From the NCBI RefSeq assembly GCF_000315625.1, contig NW_005434654.1:439165-487754 (forward strand): 48,590 bases of DNA, given 5' to 3'. This DNA is from Guillardia theta CCMP2712 (lineage: Eukaryota > Cryptophyceae > Pyrenomonadales > Geminigeraceae). Position numbers and translations under genes: made by a program. The first letter of the stretch is position 1. Each line of letters opens with the position of its first letter. The notes below the pieces were generated by a model. The model had not been told where the DNA came from and did not search any database. It saw only the letters and a program-made list of their open reading frames with translations. Of the stretch, positions 21,044 to 32,584 are shown piece after piece.

Positions 21044-24000
21044 ATGTGGGGCGAGGAAGCAGGAATGTCAGCATGGCAGGGGAACGATGTGTACTCGATG
21101 GGCGACCTTGGTCAACGTTATCCTGTCAACAGCGCATACATGGGACAAGGGCAAAACATGAACGATCCGGGATGGTAATGCTTCTCTGTTGATGTGTTTG
21201 ATTTGCAGCAAGATATTCAAAGTGAGCAGACTGACTGATTTCTCCCTCTAGGTCGGGAGAACAGAGAGGTCCGGCTGCACAACAGGATGCGTACTATCAA
21301 GCCAACCCCCAGATGGTTCAGCACGGGATGCCATTCGATGGCCAGTCGGGGTGAGTGTCTCTACATCTCCTCTGCGCTTGCTAGGGTCTGATTGGACTTT
21401 ACAGCAGCTTTCCTCGTGGCAGGTCGCAGCCTATCAACGTGCCGAATGCCCGAAACAATCAGCATCAGTACAACCATGGCGCCCCGCCGTCTGGCGGAAC
21501 TGTGTTGGGAATGATTCAAGAACAGGCAACACAGAATGTCCCGATGATCCGTTTGTGAAATCTTTTTAATGACAGAATTCGAGTGCGCCGTCCAGCCAAC
21601 AACACTTGCTTGACGGTGGATCAGGGCGAAGGTTGAAAAGAGTAAATCCTTTCGTTTCAATGACTCGCCCTCAGGTCCGGAGATGCTAGCTTTCATGTGG
21701 AGTCGACACGTGAACAACAAAACAGCTATGACTCAACCTCGTATATGGGCAACAACAGCCTCATTCAGGTACGAGATCGCAATCGCTGATATGGTGCCCT
21801 GACCTTTTGTTGTGAACAGCTGAGCGCCAGTCCAAGCTCTCAGGTTAAATCCCTCTAAGGTGAGTACAGCTTCTGGGTAAACGGCTTCATAGGTGCAAAG
21901 AGATAGCAGCAAGCCTGATCCGGACGCATCGCTGCGCCAGGAAGAGGTTCAGACGCTCGGCCATGTATGAGATCGTTGACTGACTTGATGCAGGTCGAGA
22001 TCAAGTCTGGGTGGCTTTTCAAGAAGGCTGAGAGCAGCTGGTCGCCTTTCAGTGATTCTTCTGATGGAACACTGAGATGTCTCTTTCAGGGGATGGCGCA
22101 AGAGATGGTTTGTGTTGTACAAGTCACGGTTGGCATATTTCAGCAGTCCAGAGGCAAGAGGAGTAGTCAAGACCATTGCTCTCAACGATCCTCGGGTCTG
22201 CTCATTTGTCGATGGTAAATATGCACCTATCTAATCGACCTCATGCAGGTCGAAGCGGTCGTAGAGGCGTTACCCAACGAGCTTGAATTTCGTATCAATA
22301 GCTACGGGCGATCGTTTCATCTCAAAGCTGTGTCGGATGGAGAGCGAGCTCAATGGATTTTTGCGCTGCAGCTCGTGATAAAGGATGGAATGATCGCGCA
22401 CGAAAAATATTCCGAGCTTGCAAGAAGGCAGCAAGCTCGCAAAAGGGAACAGGATGGTCCTCAGGGATACGCAGCTAATCTGATGGGAGGAGGGTCCCGT
22501 CAGCATCAACAGCAGATCAATCAGCAAGCCAGGGGAATGTTCAGCGCAACTCAATTGAAAAGGAAGCTGGCGGAAGCTTTGCCTTGGGACGCGTCGAGGG
22601 GAGCGCCGACGCCAGCGCTGTCTCTATCAAATCCGGGTTCGCGAGACAACTCGTTGCATGGGAGCAGAGATGGTTCGCTCCGAGGGGGTCAGCAGTGTCG
22701 GTCGTTGGATGTTTCGCAGCACAACCATGATGACAGTTACCATGGGGGAGCTCTGAAGCAAGATGCATTATCCCATGGGTCCCGCTCCCGTGACGGATCT
22801 CTGCACGGGGGGCTGGAGAGTTGGGATCCTGATGATTCGGGGAAACGCGTGAGGAAGGATAGTGACGCGCTGACCAAGACCTTGAGTGTGGCTGGGCAGC
22901 AGGCGGTGGAGTTGACAATGCGATATTTGGCACATATGCTGCTGCGAGGACGAGGGCCGTTCCAAGTCCACGAGGTGGTCTGGGTGATCCACAAGGCGTG
23001 CAAGGGCCTGCTGGACAGGAACGCGACGATGCCTCAGCTCACGAGTCAGTTCCTGACGTCAGTTGTCCTGCGTGGGCTCCTGGTGAAGCAGCAGATGGGT
23101 CCGGACGGCACTCAGTGGCCAGGTCTGCCTGGGATCGTTCTTGTTGATGTTGGATGACCTTTGAGCCTGCAGAGGTGCACGTGAACACGGAGTCTGTCGA
23201 GTTTCACAAGTTCAGCCAGCACCTTACCCACCTCATCGTTGTGAGCCGACGCGCCTGTTCTGCTCTTCTTGCTTACTTGGCGCTAGGGATCACTGGAGAG
23301 CAATATCGAGGTGGCGCCCGAGGCCCTTGTCCTTCCGCCCATCTTGTGAGTCGACAAGCCCCTCCTCACCCTTGTAGCCTCTACTGTATCTGATAGCAGC
23401 ATGCAGGCTTCCGCTGTTGCTCTTGATAGAAGTGATGCACCAGAATGAATGGCCGGTGAGTGTTCGTGCTCTAGCACGTGTACACGAACTGATGCTTCAC
23501 TAGGCTCCGCTCTCTCCTCAGGATTACCAAGATGAGCTTATCTCTGCTGTCTCGGCATTGTCATGTACATTCACCTTGTCCTCGTGTCGATGGTTGATAG
23601 AATGCTGCTACAGCTGGGAATGAGCTGGTGGGTCCAGCGCCATCGAGTGCGTTCGTTATGAGGGGAGGTGGGGAGAGCACGCCGACAACGCCACAGTCGC
23701 CCAAGTCAAGCGTGAGTGCCAGTATGCCATCTCTGTCTTCCCCTCACCTACTTTCCAGCACACGCCAACGACTCCCATGTCGCCCATGGAGCCGAGGTCA
23801 CCGGGAGGCTTCGGGGAGAGAAGCGTTACTCCCAACATGCTGCAAACCTCCCGCTCCTTCCAGGACCTCATTGAAGGCATGAATCAGCTCCCCTACAACA
23901 GCCAAGGTGAGTCTCGGCCGGCTCCGTTGGCGCCTCACGAGAAACGATTTCCAGGCAAGAGCTCTTCGCTGCTGGTGGACGATATCAAGAAAGAGTTCGA

Positions 24001-24121
24001 TGGCGGAGACGTCGATGCTGTCAGCCAGCCCGAAGACCTGACAGGCATACTGGGAAGCAGCGAGGATATCTGGGACGTTCTGGTGGACCCTGACACTGTA
24101 AACGAGAACTTAGGACATTGA
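21044..24121 (+). CDS. PH-domain protein with Gln/Asn-rich N-terminus, otherwise unknown
   Basis: Multi-exon gene of roughly 720 aa. A Gln/Asn/Ser-rich N-terminus is followed by a PH domain over several exons: IKSGWLFKKAESSW, then WRKRWFVLYKSRLAYFSSP, then KTIALNDPR, then ELEFRINSYGRSFHLKAVSD with ERAQWIFALQLVI as the closing helix. PH domains bind phosphoinositides or partner proteins at membranes. A region with several GSRD(G/N)SLHG copies (about 22640-22810) follows. After it is a helical region (ELTMRYLAHMLL, LTSQFLTSVVLRGLLVKQ) that I cannot assign. The C-terminus is Ser/Pro-rich with TPTTPMSPMEPRSPGG. The start is uncertain: ATG 21044 gives MWGEEAGMSAWQ, while an in-frame ATG at 20783 would add a hydrophobic segment. 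The gene converges on the four-helix membrane-protein gene with a 198-bp gap. Confidence 0.72.
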
Positions 24122-24319
24122 TTCTAATAAAATTTTCGCTGAATTATCGAAGTGACCGAGGAAATATGTAGGTACGAGATTTAATGAGAAACTCATACCA
24201 AGCTAGCTGTGATTTCATAAGTTATAAAAGCAGCGGGACTGCCAAGCCTAAAGGATAACAGATTCAACAAAGTTACTGAGCACGTTGCCGCGTCAAGGGC
24301 TTCAAGGTGACTGCTTCAT

Positions 24320-25415
24320 TCATGCCTTGTCCTCATCCTTCTTCTCGCCGATGGGCAAGTACTGGGAGGAGAACTGGTTCCAGTAGCTGCTGATGTCGGT
24401 GATGATCTGGCCAACAAAGGTGGACAAACCAACGACGGAGGCGATGGACATGACGATAACCATGATGTGGAAGACGGTCAGGAGCATTCCGTGGTTGCTG
24501 GCATAGAAGTCGTCGCACTTCTCCGACATTCCGGCCCAGAGAATGATACCAAGGACGGCGAAGGTGGTCATCGCCAAGGGGCTGGGGAGGGAGAGAGCGG
24601 AGTCTGGAATCTGAACGTTGATGAGGTTGAGGACCCACTGAACGACGAAGATGATGAAGCCCAAGAAGGTGATGATGCTGATCACGAGCAGGGCATAGAG
24701 CCAGATCCAGGACTCCGAGGCACAGGGGCAGCTCATGGCGTCGGCATCCACAGCCAAGGCCACGACGCTGACCACGAAGTAGGCAACGAAGAGGAGGAGG
24801 AAGACAACCTACGGAAGGGTTACCGAACCTCAGGGCTGCATCAGTTTTACCTGTCCACCAGCAAAGTAGGGAGCAACAGCCTCTCCAGCATCCTTGTTGC
24901 TGCGCAAGTGTCAGCAATTACAATAGTTGACCCATCAGCTCCTCACATCTTGGTGATCATCTCAGCGATCTGTCCAAGCTTGAATGGAGACATGTTCTCC
25001 ACAAATGAGAGGTACTTCACGACCAAGCTCATGGTCTTGTTGACGTCAGTCAAATCTTCCATCTGGGGGAACAGCGTTACGAACCGTGCAAAATGCTTGT
25101 GTGGCCGAACATCAACATTCGAGTTTCGTTCCAAATGACAACCCACAACATTGGTTCATTTGAAGACACCATTATGACATTCTTGGTGTATGAAGCTCCA
25201 CAGTATTCACACGATCAGTCCGAATTGATCAAAGGCCATGTACATGGAGCCATCTATTTCCAGGGCAACACTGTCTCGCATGACAGCAAAGACAAGACCA
25301 AGGTATCGGAGAGTCAAGCGAGGGAGAAGAACGAAGCTAGGCGAGCAGAGGTGCATCACGGTATCAGCCGGCATGTCCTTACCTTGAAGTCGTCCTTCTG
25401 CTCCTCGGCTGCCAT
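24320..25415 (-). CDS. Unknown protein with four transmembrane helices
   Basis: Not recognised. Four exons, 25415-25383, 25062-24947, 24899-24851 and 24808-24320, join in phase to give about 228 aa. The start codon gives MAAEEQKDDFK. An amphipathic, soluble N-terminal part (LSFVENMSPFKLGQIAEMI) precedes four hydrophobic stretches: VVFLLLFVAYFVVSVVALAV, LYALLVISIITFLGFIIFVV, MTTFAVLGIILWAGM, and LTVFHIMVIVMSIASVVGL. The last is followed by a polar tail with IGEKKDEDKA. A CPC motif sits in the first loop. There is no cleavable signal peptide. The first intron (about 320 nt) is long for this window. The size and four-helix layout recall small organelle or vesicle membrane proteins, but nothing specific supports a function. 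Confidence 0.78.
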
Positions 25416-25439
25416 GGCTGCGGCGCTTGGGGCTGGATG

Positions 25440-26065
25440 TCTCTTCGCGACCTAAAAAAAAAAACATTTTTACTCAAACCCCACCCCAGGTTAACATCTT
25501 TGATCCGCATTTGTACACCCGTACATCTTACTTTGACTACCCCCTACCTGTAGCAGGGATAAACCACCCCCTACCCCTTGTTTGGCCTCACCTCCTATTC
25601 AACTTTTACTCATCTCGGAACTGGTTTGTATTGCCTGCACCACCCCGATTCCTGATAACCCCCACCCCTATTTCCTACTCTGAATACCCCCTACTTTCTA
25701 TGGAATGCGGCAAGCATCAAAATACCCCACCCACCTTTCCTCCTTGTTTCTTCAGCCTCACCCACCCCTCCCAGATCTACCTGATCCCTACCCCCCTATC
25801 CTCGACTGTTCACCCTACCCTGTCTCAGATCACCCCACTATTTCCCCTTCAAATAACCCCCATAGATACAGGTACCCTCATCCCCACACTGATCTCGAGG
25901 TCTCTGCCGGGTCGGACGGGCCGTGTTTCAAGTTTACTCAAAGTTAAGTTAAAAATTCTAGTCAATTGGTTGTCTTGAGAAGTTTTCTGAAGAAACAGTT
26001 TTTGAGGCCCCGAATATAAAAATAAAGTTCCTGAAACCTACCATGGCCGTTAGAGAAGGCGAAAG
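25440..26065. repeat. C-rich intergenic island (G-rich on the minus strand)
   Basis: This is AT-rich sequence with frequent CCCCACCC and CCCCCTACCCC runs, the complement of the G-run islands elsewhere. The right edge carries TACTCAAAGTTAAGTT at 25935-25950. A 183-codon open frame at 25427-25978 is Pro/Leu/Thr-rich and produced by the repeats. Confidence 0.6.
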
Positions 26066-29000
26066 ATGGAGGAAGCAAGCAGGGAGATGAGACGGAGAGG
26101 AGGACGAGGACGAGGACGAGGACGAGGAGGACGAGGAGGACGAGGAGGACGAGGAGGAGGATTACAAGATCCAAGGACGGGTGCATTAGTTTCAGAGCCA
26201 GGGGAAGGAGAAGGAGCAGAAGGGTGGGGGCTGATTCAGAAAGAGGGGCTGGATGGTGAGGCGTACACTACTATCAGGTACGTTCGAGGAGGAGAGGAGG
26301 AGAAGACGAGGACGAGGAGGAGAGCGTTGACTTGAGCATCAGGCACTTTGATTCAGGGCTGTGCGTCGAGCTGTGGCATGAGAGGTAAGTTCTGCATGCT
26401 GCCTTGCCCCCTTGTGTGAGAATGAGCTCGTAGCTACGGCTCGTACCACGTATACCTGCCCAATGAGAGCAAGGACGTCCATGAGCCCGGTGAGCTGTCG
26501 GAGAGGAGGATCCTCTAGCTGATCTTCTCTTTCTCCCCCCAGCGGTATTCTGCTGCTTCTCAACAGGAATCCTTGCACCTGTCACCTGCCTGCGAGCCCC
26601 GGAGCTGCTCTATCACTTCCTTGGGGAAGCGGGTGCGCCATTTGGGGGAGCAAAGGGGGGTAGGAGGAGGCGGGTAGAAGATGCGATGGGAGGAACGGAG
26701 GAGAGAAGATTTTTGGAGGGGGGGCGGGGGGGGGGCGAGGAGGATGAGATGAAAGGGAGGGAGAGGGAGGGAGAGGGAGGAAGGGAAGGGAGAGGGAGGG
26801 AGGGGAGGGGAGGAGGGGAGAAGGGAATTTATATCTTCCTCAACTGACTAGCGGGTAGCAGATGAGGGAGAGGAGCAGGAGAATTGTGAGCTTGTGCGAG
26901 ACCTTGACGTGACGAACAGCAGCGGGGATGTAACGTGGATGGTGCGGGTGGGAGGACACAGCATGGCGATGGGGAGGACATGCTCCCGGGCAGTGATCAT
27001 GATCAGGCATGCGCAGACCAATGCGGAGGTACTGCTGTGCGGAGGGAAGCTGTTTGCTCTGAGCCAAGAGAACGAGATCGCGCAGCTCGAGGTAAGTGGT
27101 TGCGTTAGACGTGAAGAGGGAAGAGAAGTGAGGAAGAGGAAAGGGGAGGAGGAGGAGGAAGAGGAAGGGAGGATGATGAAGGGGTGGAGGAAGAGGAAGG
27201 AGAGGAGGAGGAAGGGGTGGAGGAAGAGGAAGGAGAGGAAGAGGAAGGGGTGGAGCAGGAGAAGGGGAAGGAGAAGAGGAAAGGAAGGAAGGGAAAGTGG
27301 AAGGTGAGGGAAGGGAGTTGAAAGGTTCTGCACCTCAGGACGGCAGCCCACCTGCACCGAGCTGGAGGTCAGAGTAGCAGTGGCATGCGGCAGTGCTGAA
27401 CTTGATCGAACCCCCCGCAGGATCTTACCAGAGCTCGCTGAAGCCTCCCTGCCCCGTTACGACTGCTCTGAGGAGTTCTGGCGATCGAGCTGGACGAGCT
27501 CGGGGGGGAGCAGGAGGGGGAGGGGGAAGGAGAGGGCGCGAGGGGCTCATGGACGATGGACAGGATGGTTCTCCAAGTGAGCACAGGAGGGGAGGAGGGA
27601 GGAGGCGGGCTGGAGGGCGGCAAGGGATGGGAAGGGGGGAGAGGGAGGGAAGCGCGGAGGAGGGAGGGGAATGTTTTATGTGCTTTCCTCCTCCTTCTCT
27701 CCATTTTTCTTCATCCTTTCCTTCCGTTCCTGTGCCTGCCTGCTGTGGCTGTGCTCCTGCTATTCCCGCCTCCTTCTGTTCCTTCCCTCTCCCCCTCGGG
27801 ATGTTGATCTTGCCTCCTGCAGGTCGGGAGAGAAGGAGGGGTACGGGGAAGTTTTGTCTTCTCCTCACATCGCCCTCCACCCTCGCCCCCTCTCTCGCCT
27901 CCTCCATGGCGAGCTCTACGGGGAAACCGAGCTCGCTACTTCTGCTCTTGCAGTAGCCATACAGCGGGGGAGGAAGGTGGGACATGAGAAACAAGGAGGA
28001 GGAGGAGGAGGGGGGGGGGGATCTGCAGCAGAGCAAGAGATCGGCGGGAGGAGGGAGGAGGGAGGAGGGAGGGAGGAGATCGGCGGGAGGAGGGAGGAGG
28101 GAGGTGGTGGAGCAGCAGGAAAGCAGAGGATGGGGGAAGGGAGGAGGAACGGGTCAGAGACTGACAAGAAGCCAGCAGCAGGTGACTTGCCTCAAGCAGT
28201 GGGCGATGCGTTTAGCATCGGATGCTGCAGCGACATCGGAGGATCTCAATAGGTGGCGACCTGCTGCTGCTCCTCTCCCTCTTCCTGCTCCTCCTCGGGC
28301 TCCTCTGCCTTTCGTCCTCCTGCTTCTACTCTCTTGCCTCCTCCTGCTCCTCCTGTCTCTCCTCTCCTCTCCTCTCCTCTCCTCTCCTCCTCTCTCCTCC
28401 TCTCTCCTCCTCTCCTCTCTTCTCCTCTCCTCTCGTTTCTGCTCCTAGCTTGCCGTTCTGACGGTAAGCAGCGTTTTGCTCACGGCTGCGGAACAAGGAT
28501 GGAGCGATCTCTTCGTTCAGGAGAGGGGGAAGGTGAGAATGAAGGAATGAAGGAGTGCGGGAGCAGGAGGGAGGAGGAGGGAGGAGAAGGGGAGGGAGGG
28601 GAGGAGGAAGGAGGAGGAAGGAGGAGGAGGGGAGGGAGAAAGGGGAACCAAGTCAGGAGGGAGGGAGGAGGGGAAGAGGAGGAGGGGAGGAGAGCTGTCG
28701 TCTCCCAGACGCGGTGGAGGTGGAGGTGCAACGAGAGGAGGATCGACTTCAACTGCCGGGACAGGAGCGGCAGGTCGCCGCTGATGCTCGCGAGCTTGCG
28801 CGGGAACCTAGAGATGGTGGAGCTGCTGCTGGGCCTGGGGGCTAAGGAAAGTGCAGCTGGGCGGCAGGTGGAGGGACTGAGGGTGGTTGGCAGGTAGAGG
28901 AGGTGGACCCGAGCTGGAGGAATGCGATATTTTTTGCTGTGGTTGGGATGGGCCGGCTGAAGGAGAGCGAAGGAGGAGGAGGAGGAGGAGGAGGAGGAGG

Positions 29001-31530
29001 AGGAGGGAGACACATGGAAGTCATCGAGCTGCTGCTCGAGTTTGGAGGAGACGCCGAGGGGACGGATGCAGTCGGCGTGAGCCCCAAGCGGTCACATCCT
29101 CCCTGTCTTCCTGCTGCTGCTCCTGACGTTGTGCAGGCTGGCGGGACTGTGGGGGCTGGGAGAGTGCGTGGAGATGATGGAGAGAAGGCGGAAGGAGAGG
29201 AGGGAGGAGGGAGGAGGAGAGCATGACTCGATATTCCCGCTGCGTCCTCAGGATGTCAAACCGTATGATGGCAAGGAAGAGGGGGAGGCGGGGGAGGAGG
29301 AGGAGGAGGAGGAGGAGGAGGAGGAGGAGGAAAGGTTACGGAGAGAGGTGGAAGGAAGTTTGTTTGTTCGGGTAGCAATCGAGATGGAGGCAGGGGAGGG
29401 AAGACGAGGAGTCAGGAGGTGTACCCTGCTTCACCTGCAGCAGCAGCTGTCAAAGTTCGTTGATAGGGGCCTGGAGGAGGAGGAGAAGAAGCAAGCAAGC
29501 CTCCTGTCTCGCCTGCACAGTCTGTCCTCGTTTCAAGGAGAGGAGGAGCAGGAGGAGGAAGAGCAGCAGCAGCCTCTTGCCGCGGGAACTCCAGTGGAGT
29601 TTGTTGTGTTGGATGGAAAAGACAGGGGGAGGTTCAAACTAAGGAGGGGGAGGGTCGTGGAGTATCGGAAACTGGAGGAAAAGGTGCGGGTGAGGGTTAC
29701 GGGGCCACGTCGACTGGATCAGGAGGAGGGAGAGGAGGGAGGAGGGATAGAGGAGGAGAAGAGAGGGGAGGATGGGCAAGATGTCGAGCTGCCGGAGTAT
29801 GCTGTGAAGAGGGTAACCCATACAGCTCCCTCCCTGTCTTCCTCCCCCATCGCCCTTCTCCATCCTTTCTCCTCCTCTTCCCCCCCTCCGTTTTCCCCGC
29901 TCTTTTCCCTCTTCCTCTTCCTCTCCCTCTCCCTCCCTCATGTCATCTCCTCCCCTCCTCTCCCTCCCTCATGTCTTCTCCTCCCCTCCTCTCCCTCCTT
30001 GTTCTCCTCCCCTCCTCTCCTGACGTGCATCCAGGCTCTGGTGGGAGGTGCATGGCGTCACTGCCCCGGGCTCCTCCCTTCCTCTGCCGTCTGGCTCTTC
30101 TCCTCCAGAGGACGCGCCATGCTCGAAGCTGCGGCGACCAGCGGGACCTCGCAGCTTCCGCTCCTCTCCTCCTCCTTCCTCAAGCAAGAGTTCGCCTCCT
30201 CCTGTGGGGCGTGCTGTGCAACTATCGCCTACAACCTCCTGAGGGAGGGAGGGAGGGAGAAGGAGGAGGGGGAGATTCTGCGGCAGATCTCGAGCAAGGT
30301 GAGGGACGGGAAGAGGAGCGAGGGGATGATGAGGGAGCAGATGACGAAGGAGGAGGAAGAAGTCTTGTACAGTCATGGGCTGACCATCCAGCAAGTAAGT
30401 CCTGCACTCTTCCATCAACCTCTTCCTCCTTCATCTTCCTCCTTCATCTTCCGCCTGCTCGGACTCTTTTCTTTCTTCCACCTTCCTTCCCTCTCATCTA
30501 GACTGGCTTCATTGCTTCCATCACGACCCCTCCCCTCCCCTCCCCTCCCTTCACTTCTTCTCTTCTCCCCTCCCCTCCCTTCTCTCTCTCTTCTTCTCCC
30601 CTCTTCTCCCCTCCCCTCTTCTCCCCTGTCTTCCCTTCTCTCTCTCTTCTTCTCTCCTCGTAATCGCCGTATTCGTTATTGAAGGTGAAGGACTTGTGCG
30701 ACGACGCCATGGGCGGCAGACGGTGTGAGATCCTGACGTGCGATGATGGAAAAACTCTCGAAGATTTCAGTGAGAAGAATTTTGTTGTTGTATGACTGCA
30801 ATGATGATGATGATATGATGATAATGAGGAGGAGGAGGGGGGGGAGGGGGAGGGGGAGGGGGAGGGAGGGGAGGAGGAGGAGGTGTGTTGACGTTGACGT
30901 TGATTTCATGATTGCGTCAGAGATAATCATGATATTCACAGGACGTGCATGTGAGCAAATTTTCCTTCGCAGCACTCCTCCTCCTCCTTCTCCTGCTCCT
31001 CCTCGCGCCTCCCGCGCGATCATCGTCGACGTCTTTATGGGGCCTGAGGAGCGACGAGGGTTGGGGACAAAAGTCGACATGGGGCACTACTGCATGCTGG
31101 CAGCTCTGTACAGGCAAGGGGAGAGACGGACAGGACCACACGGGAGCGAGGACAGTACAGCAGCAGCAGAAGGAGAAGCAGCAGCAGAAGGAGAAGCAGC
31201 AGGAGGAGGGAGGGATTGGGCGCTTGTGCTTGACGTTCTTCATTACCATGCCGACGCCTACTGGGTGAGGAGCAACGAAAGTTTTCACCAGCTGATGGCC
31301 AGCAGGTGCCGCTCGACAAGTTGTGGGAATCGATGAGCACAGGGAAGAACGAGAAGTACGGCAACGGTACCCCAAACTCCTCTTCCTCCTCCCTCCTCCT
31401 CCTCCCTCGTCCTCCTCCAGAACGACAACTTTGTGCTTCTACTTCCCCTGTCTCGCTTCTCAACTTCCTCCCAGGAAAAGTTTCCAACAGCAGCCGAGGA
31501 TGCATCATCATCTCACGTGAAAATCGCTAA
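26066..31530 (+). CDS. Ankyrin-repeat protein with C-terminal phytochelatin synthase domain
   Basis: Phytochelatin synthase is a Cys peptidase-fold transpeptidase that builds (gamma-Glu-Cys)n-Gly from glutathione when Cd or other heavy metals are bound. Exons from an ATG at 26066 to TAA at 31528-31530 join in phase. The N-terminus is an RG/GRG tract. An unrecognised region follows (CVELWHERSYGSYHVYLPNE; MGRTCSRAVIMIRH). Ankyrin units are near 28760-28860 (GRSPLMLASLRGNLEMVELL) and 29010-29180 (HMEVIELLLEFGGDAEG), then an acidic stretch and GTPVEFVVLDGKDRGRFKL. The synthase part starts near 30035 with LLPSSAVWLFSSRGRAMLEA. The catalytic triad fits Cys of FASSCGACCATIAYNLL, His of DMGHYCMLAALYR, and Asp of ALVLDVLHYHADAYWVPLDK. 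LWESMST and SRGCIIISR close the domain. Segments near 30770-31030 and 28970 are the least certain. No signal peptide is seen, so it is probably cytosolic. Confidence 0.78.
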
Positions 31531-32552
31531 GTCTCCTCCTCTTCTTCTTGTTCCAACTTGTCCTCCTCCTCCTCCTCCTCCTCCTCCCCCTGCTCCTCCT
31601 CCTCCTCCTCCTCCTCCTTCAGCATCCAAGGCTCTGAGAGAGAGCTTCTTTCGCTTCCGACACCTCGTGCATCTTCCTCGTAGCTCTGTTCTTGTCCCCT
31701 GCATCTCAACTGTTACAAAAGAAGCTTCCATGCCAACTCAGCGATGCCTCTCCGCCTCTCCTTGCCCTGTGCTCCCTCTCCCCCCCTTCACTCCCACTGC
31801 CTCGTTCCATCTCCTCGTCTCTCCTTCCCGCTTGCATCCTGTCTCCTACATCCCCATCTCTTCATCCTCGTTACTCCCTCTTTCTCTCTCGCTTCACCTT
31901 TTGCCTTGTCCGGGTGCCATTTCCTCGCCAACAGCTTGTGCTGCTTCTTGATCCACACGCATTGTTTCTCCACGGGGAGCATGTGGAGATTGACGGGGAG
32001 CTCAAGAACGAGCCTGACACAGACCAGTCACTCCCACCTCTCCTTTCCTCTCCTCCCATCTCTCCTCTCCTCCCTTCTCTCCTCTTTTCTCCTCTCCTCT
32101 CCTCTACCCTCCTCCCTTCTCTCCTCTACCCTCCTCTCCTCTACACCAGTTTTCCTTCCCTTCCCTTTTCTTCCCTTCCCTTCCCTTCCCGTGTCCCTCC
32201 ACTCTTCTGACGCTGTTCCTTCTTCCAGTTCCTCCTCCCTTCTCTCCTCCCTTCTCTCCTCCCTTCTCTTCTCCCCTCCTCCTCCCTTCTCTCCCCATAC
32301 TTGTGGTCTCTGTTTGTTTTCCACATATTCTGCATCCTCAGCGCTTCGTTGAGCTTGTCCGACACATCGTCCCTTCCGGGCCTGGTAGCCTGTCAAGTCG
32401 ACACCAGACGCTAATATGCTTACGTCAGCTCCTGAACTTTCCGGTAATCCCGAACAGCCTCATCGTAATTGTGATCCTGCGAGTTCGACGTCAGGACATC
32501 ACTATCATATGATTGCTGTCGTCCACATCATCATCATCATCATCATCAACAA

Positions 32553-32584
<32 letters not shown>

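Noticed and set aside
25427-25978. 183-codon Pro/Thr-rich frame
   Set aside because: It lies in a C-run island and its composition follows the repeats. No homology signal is visible.
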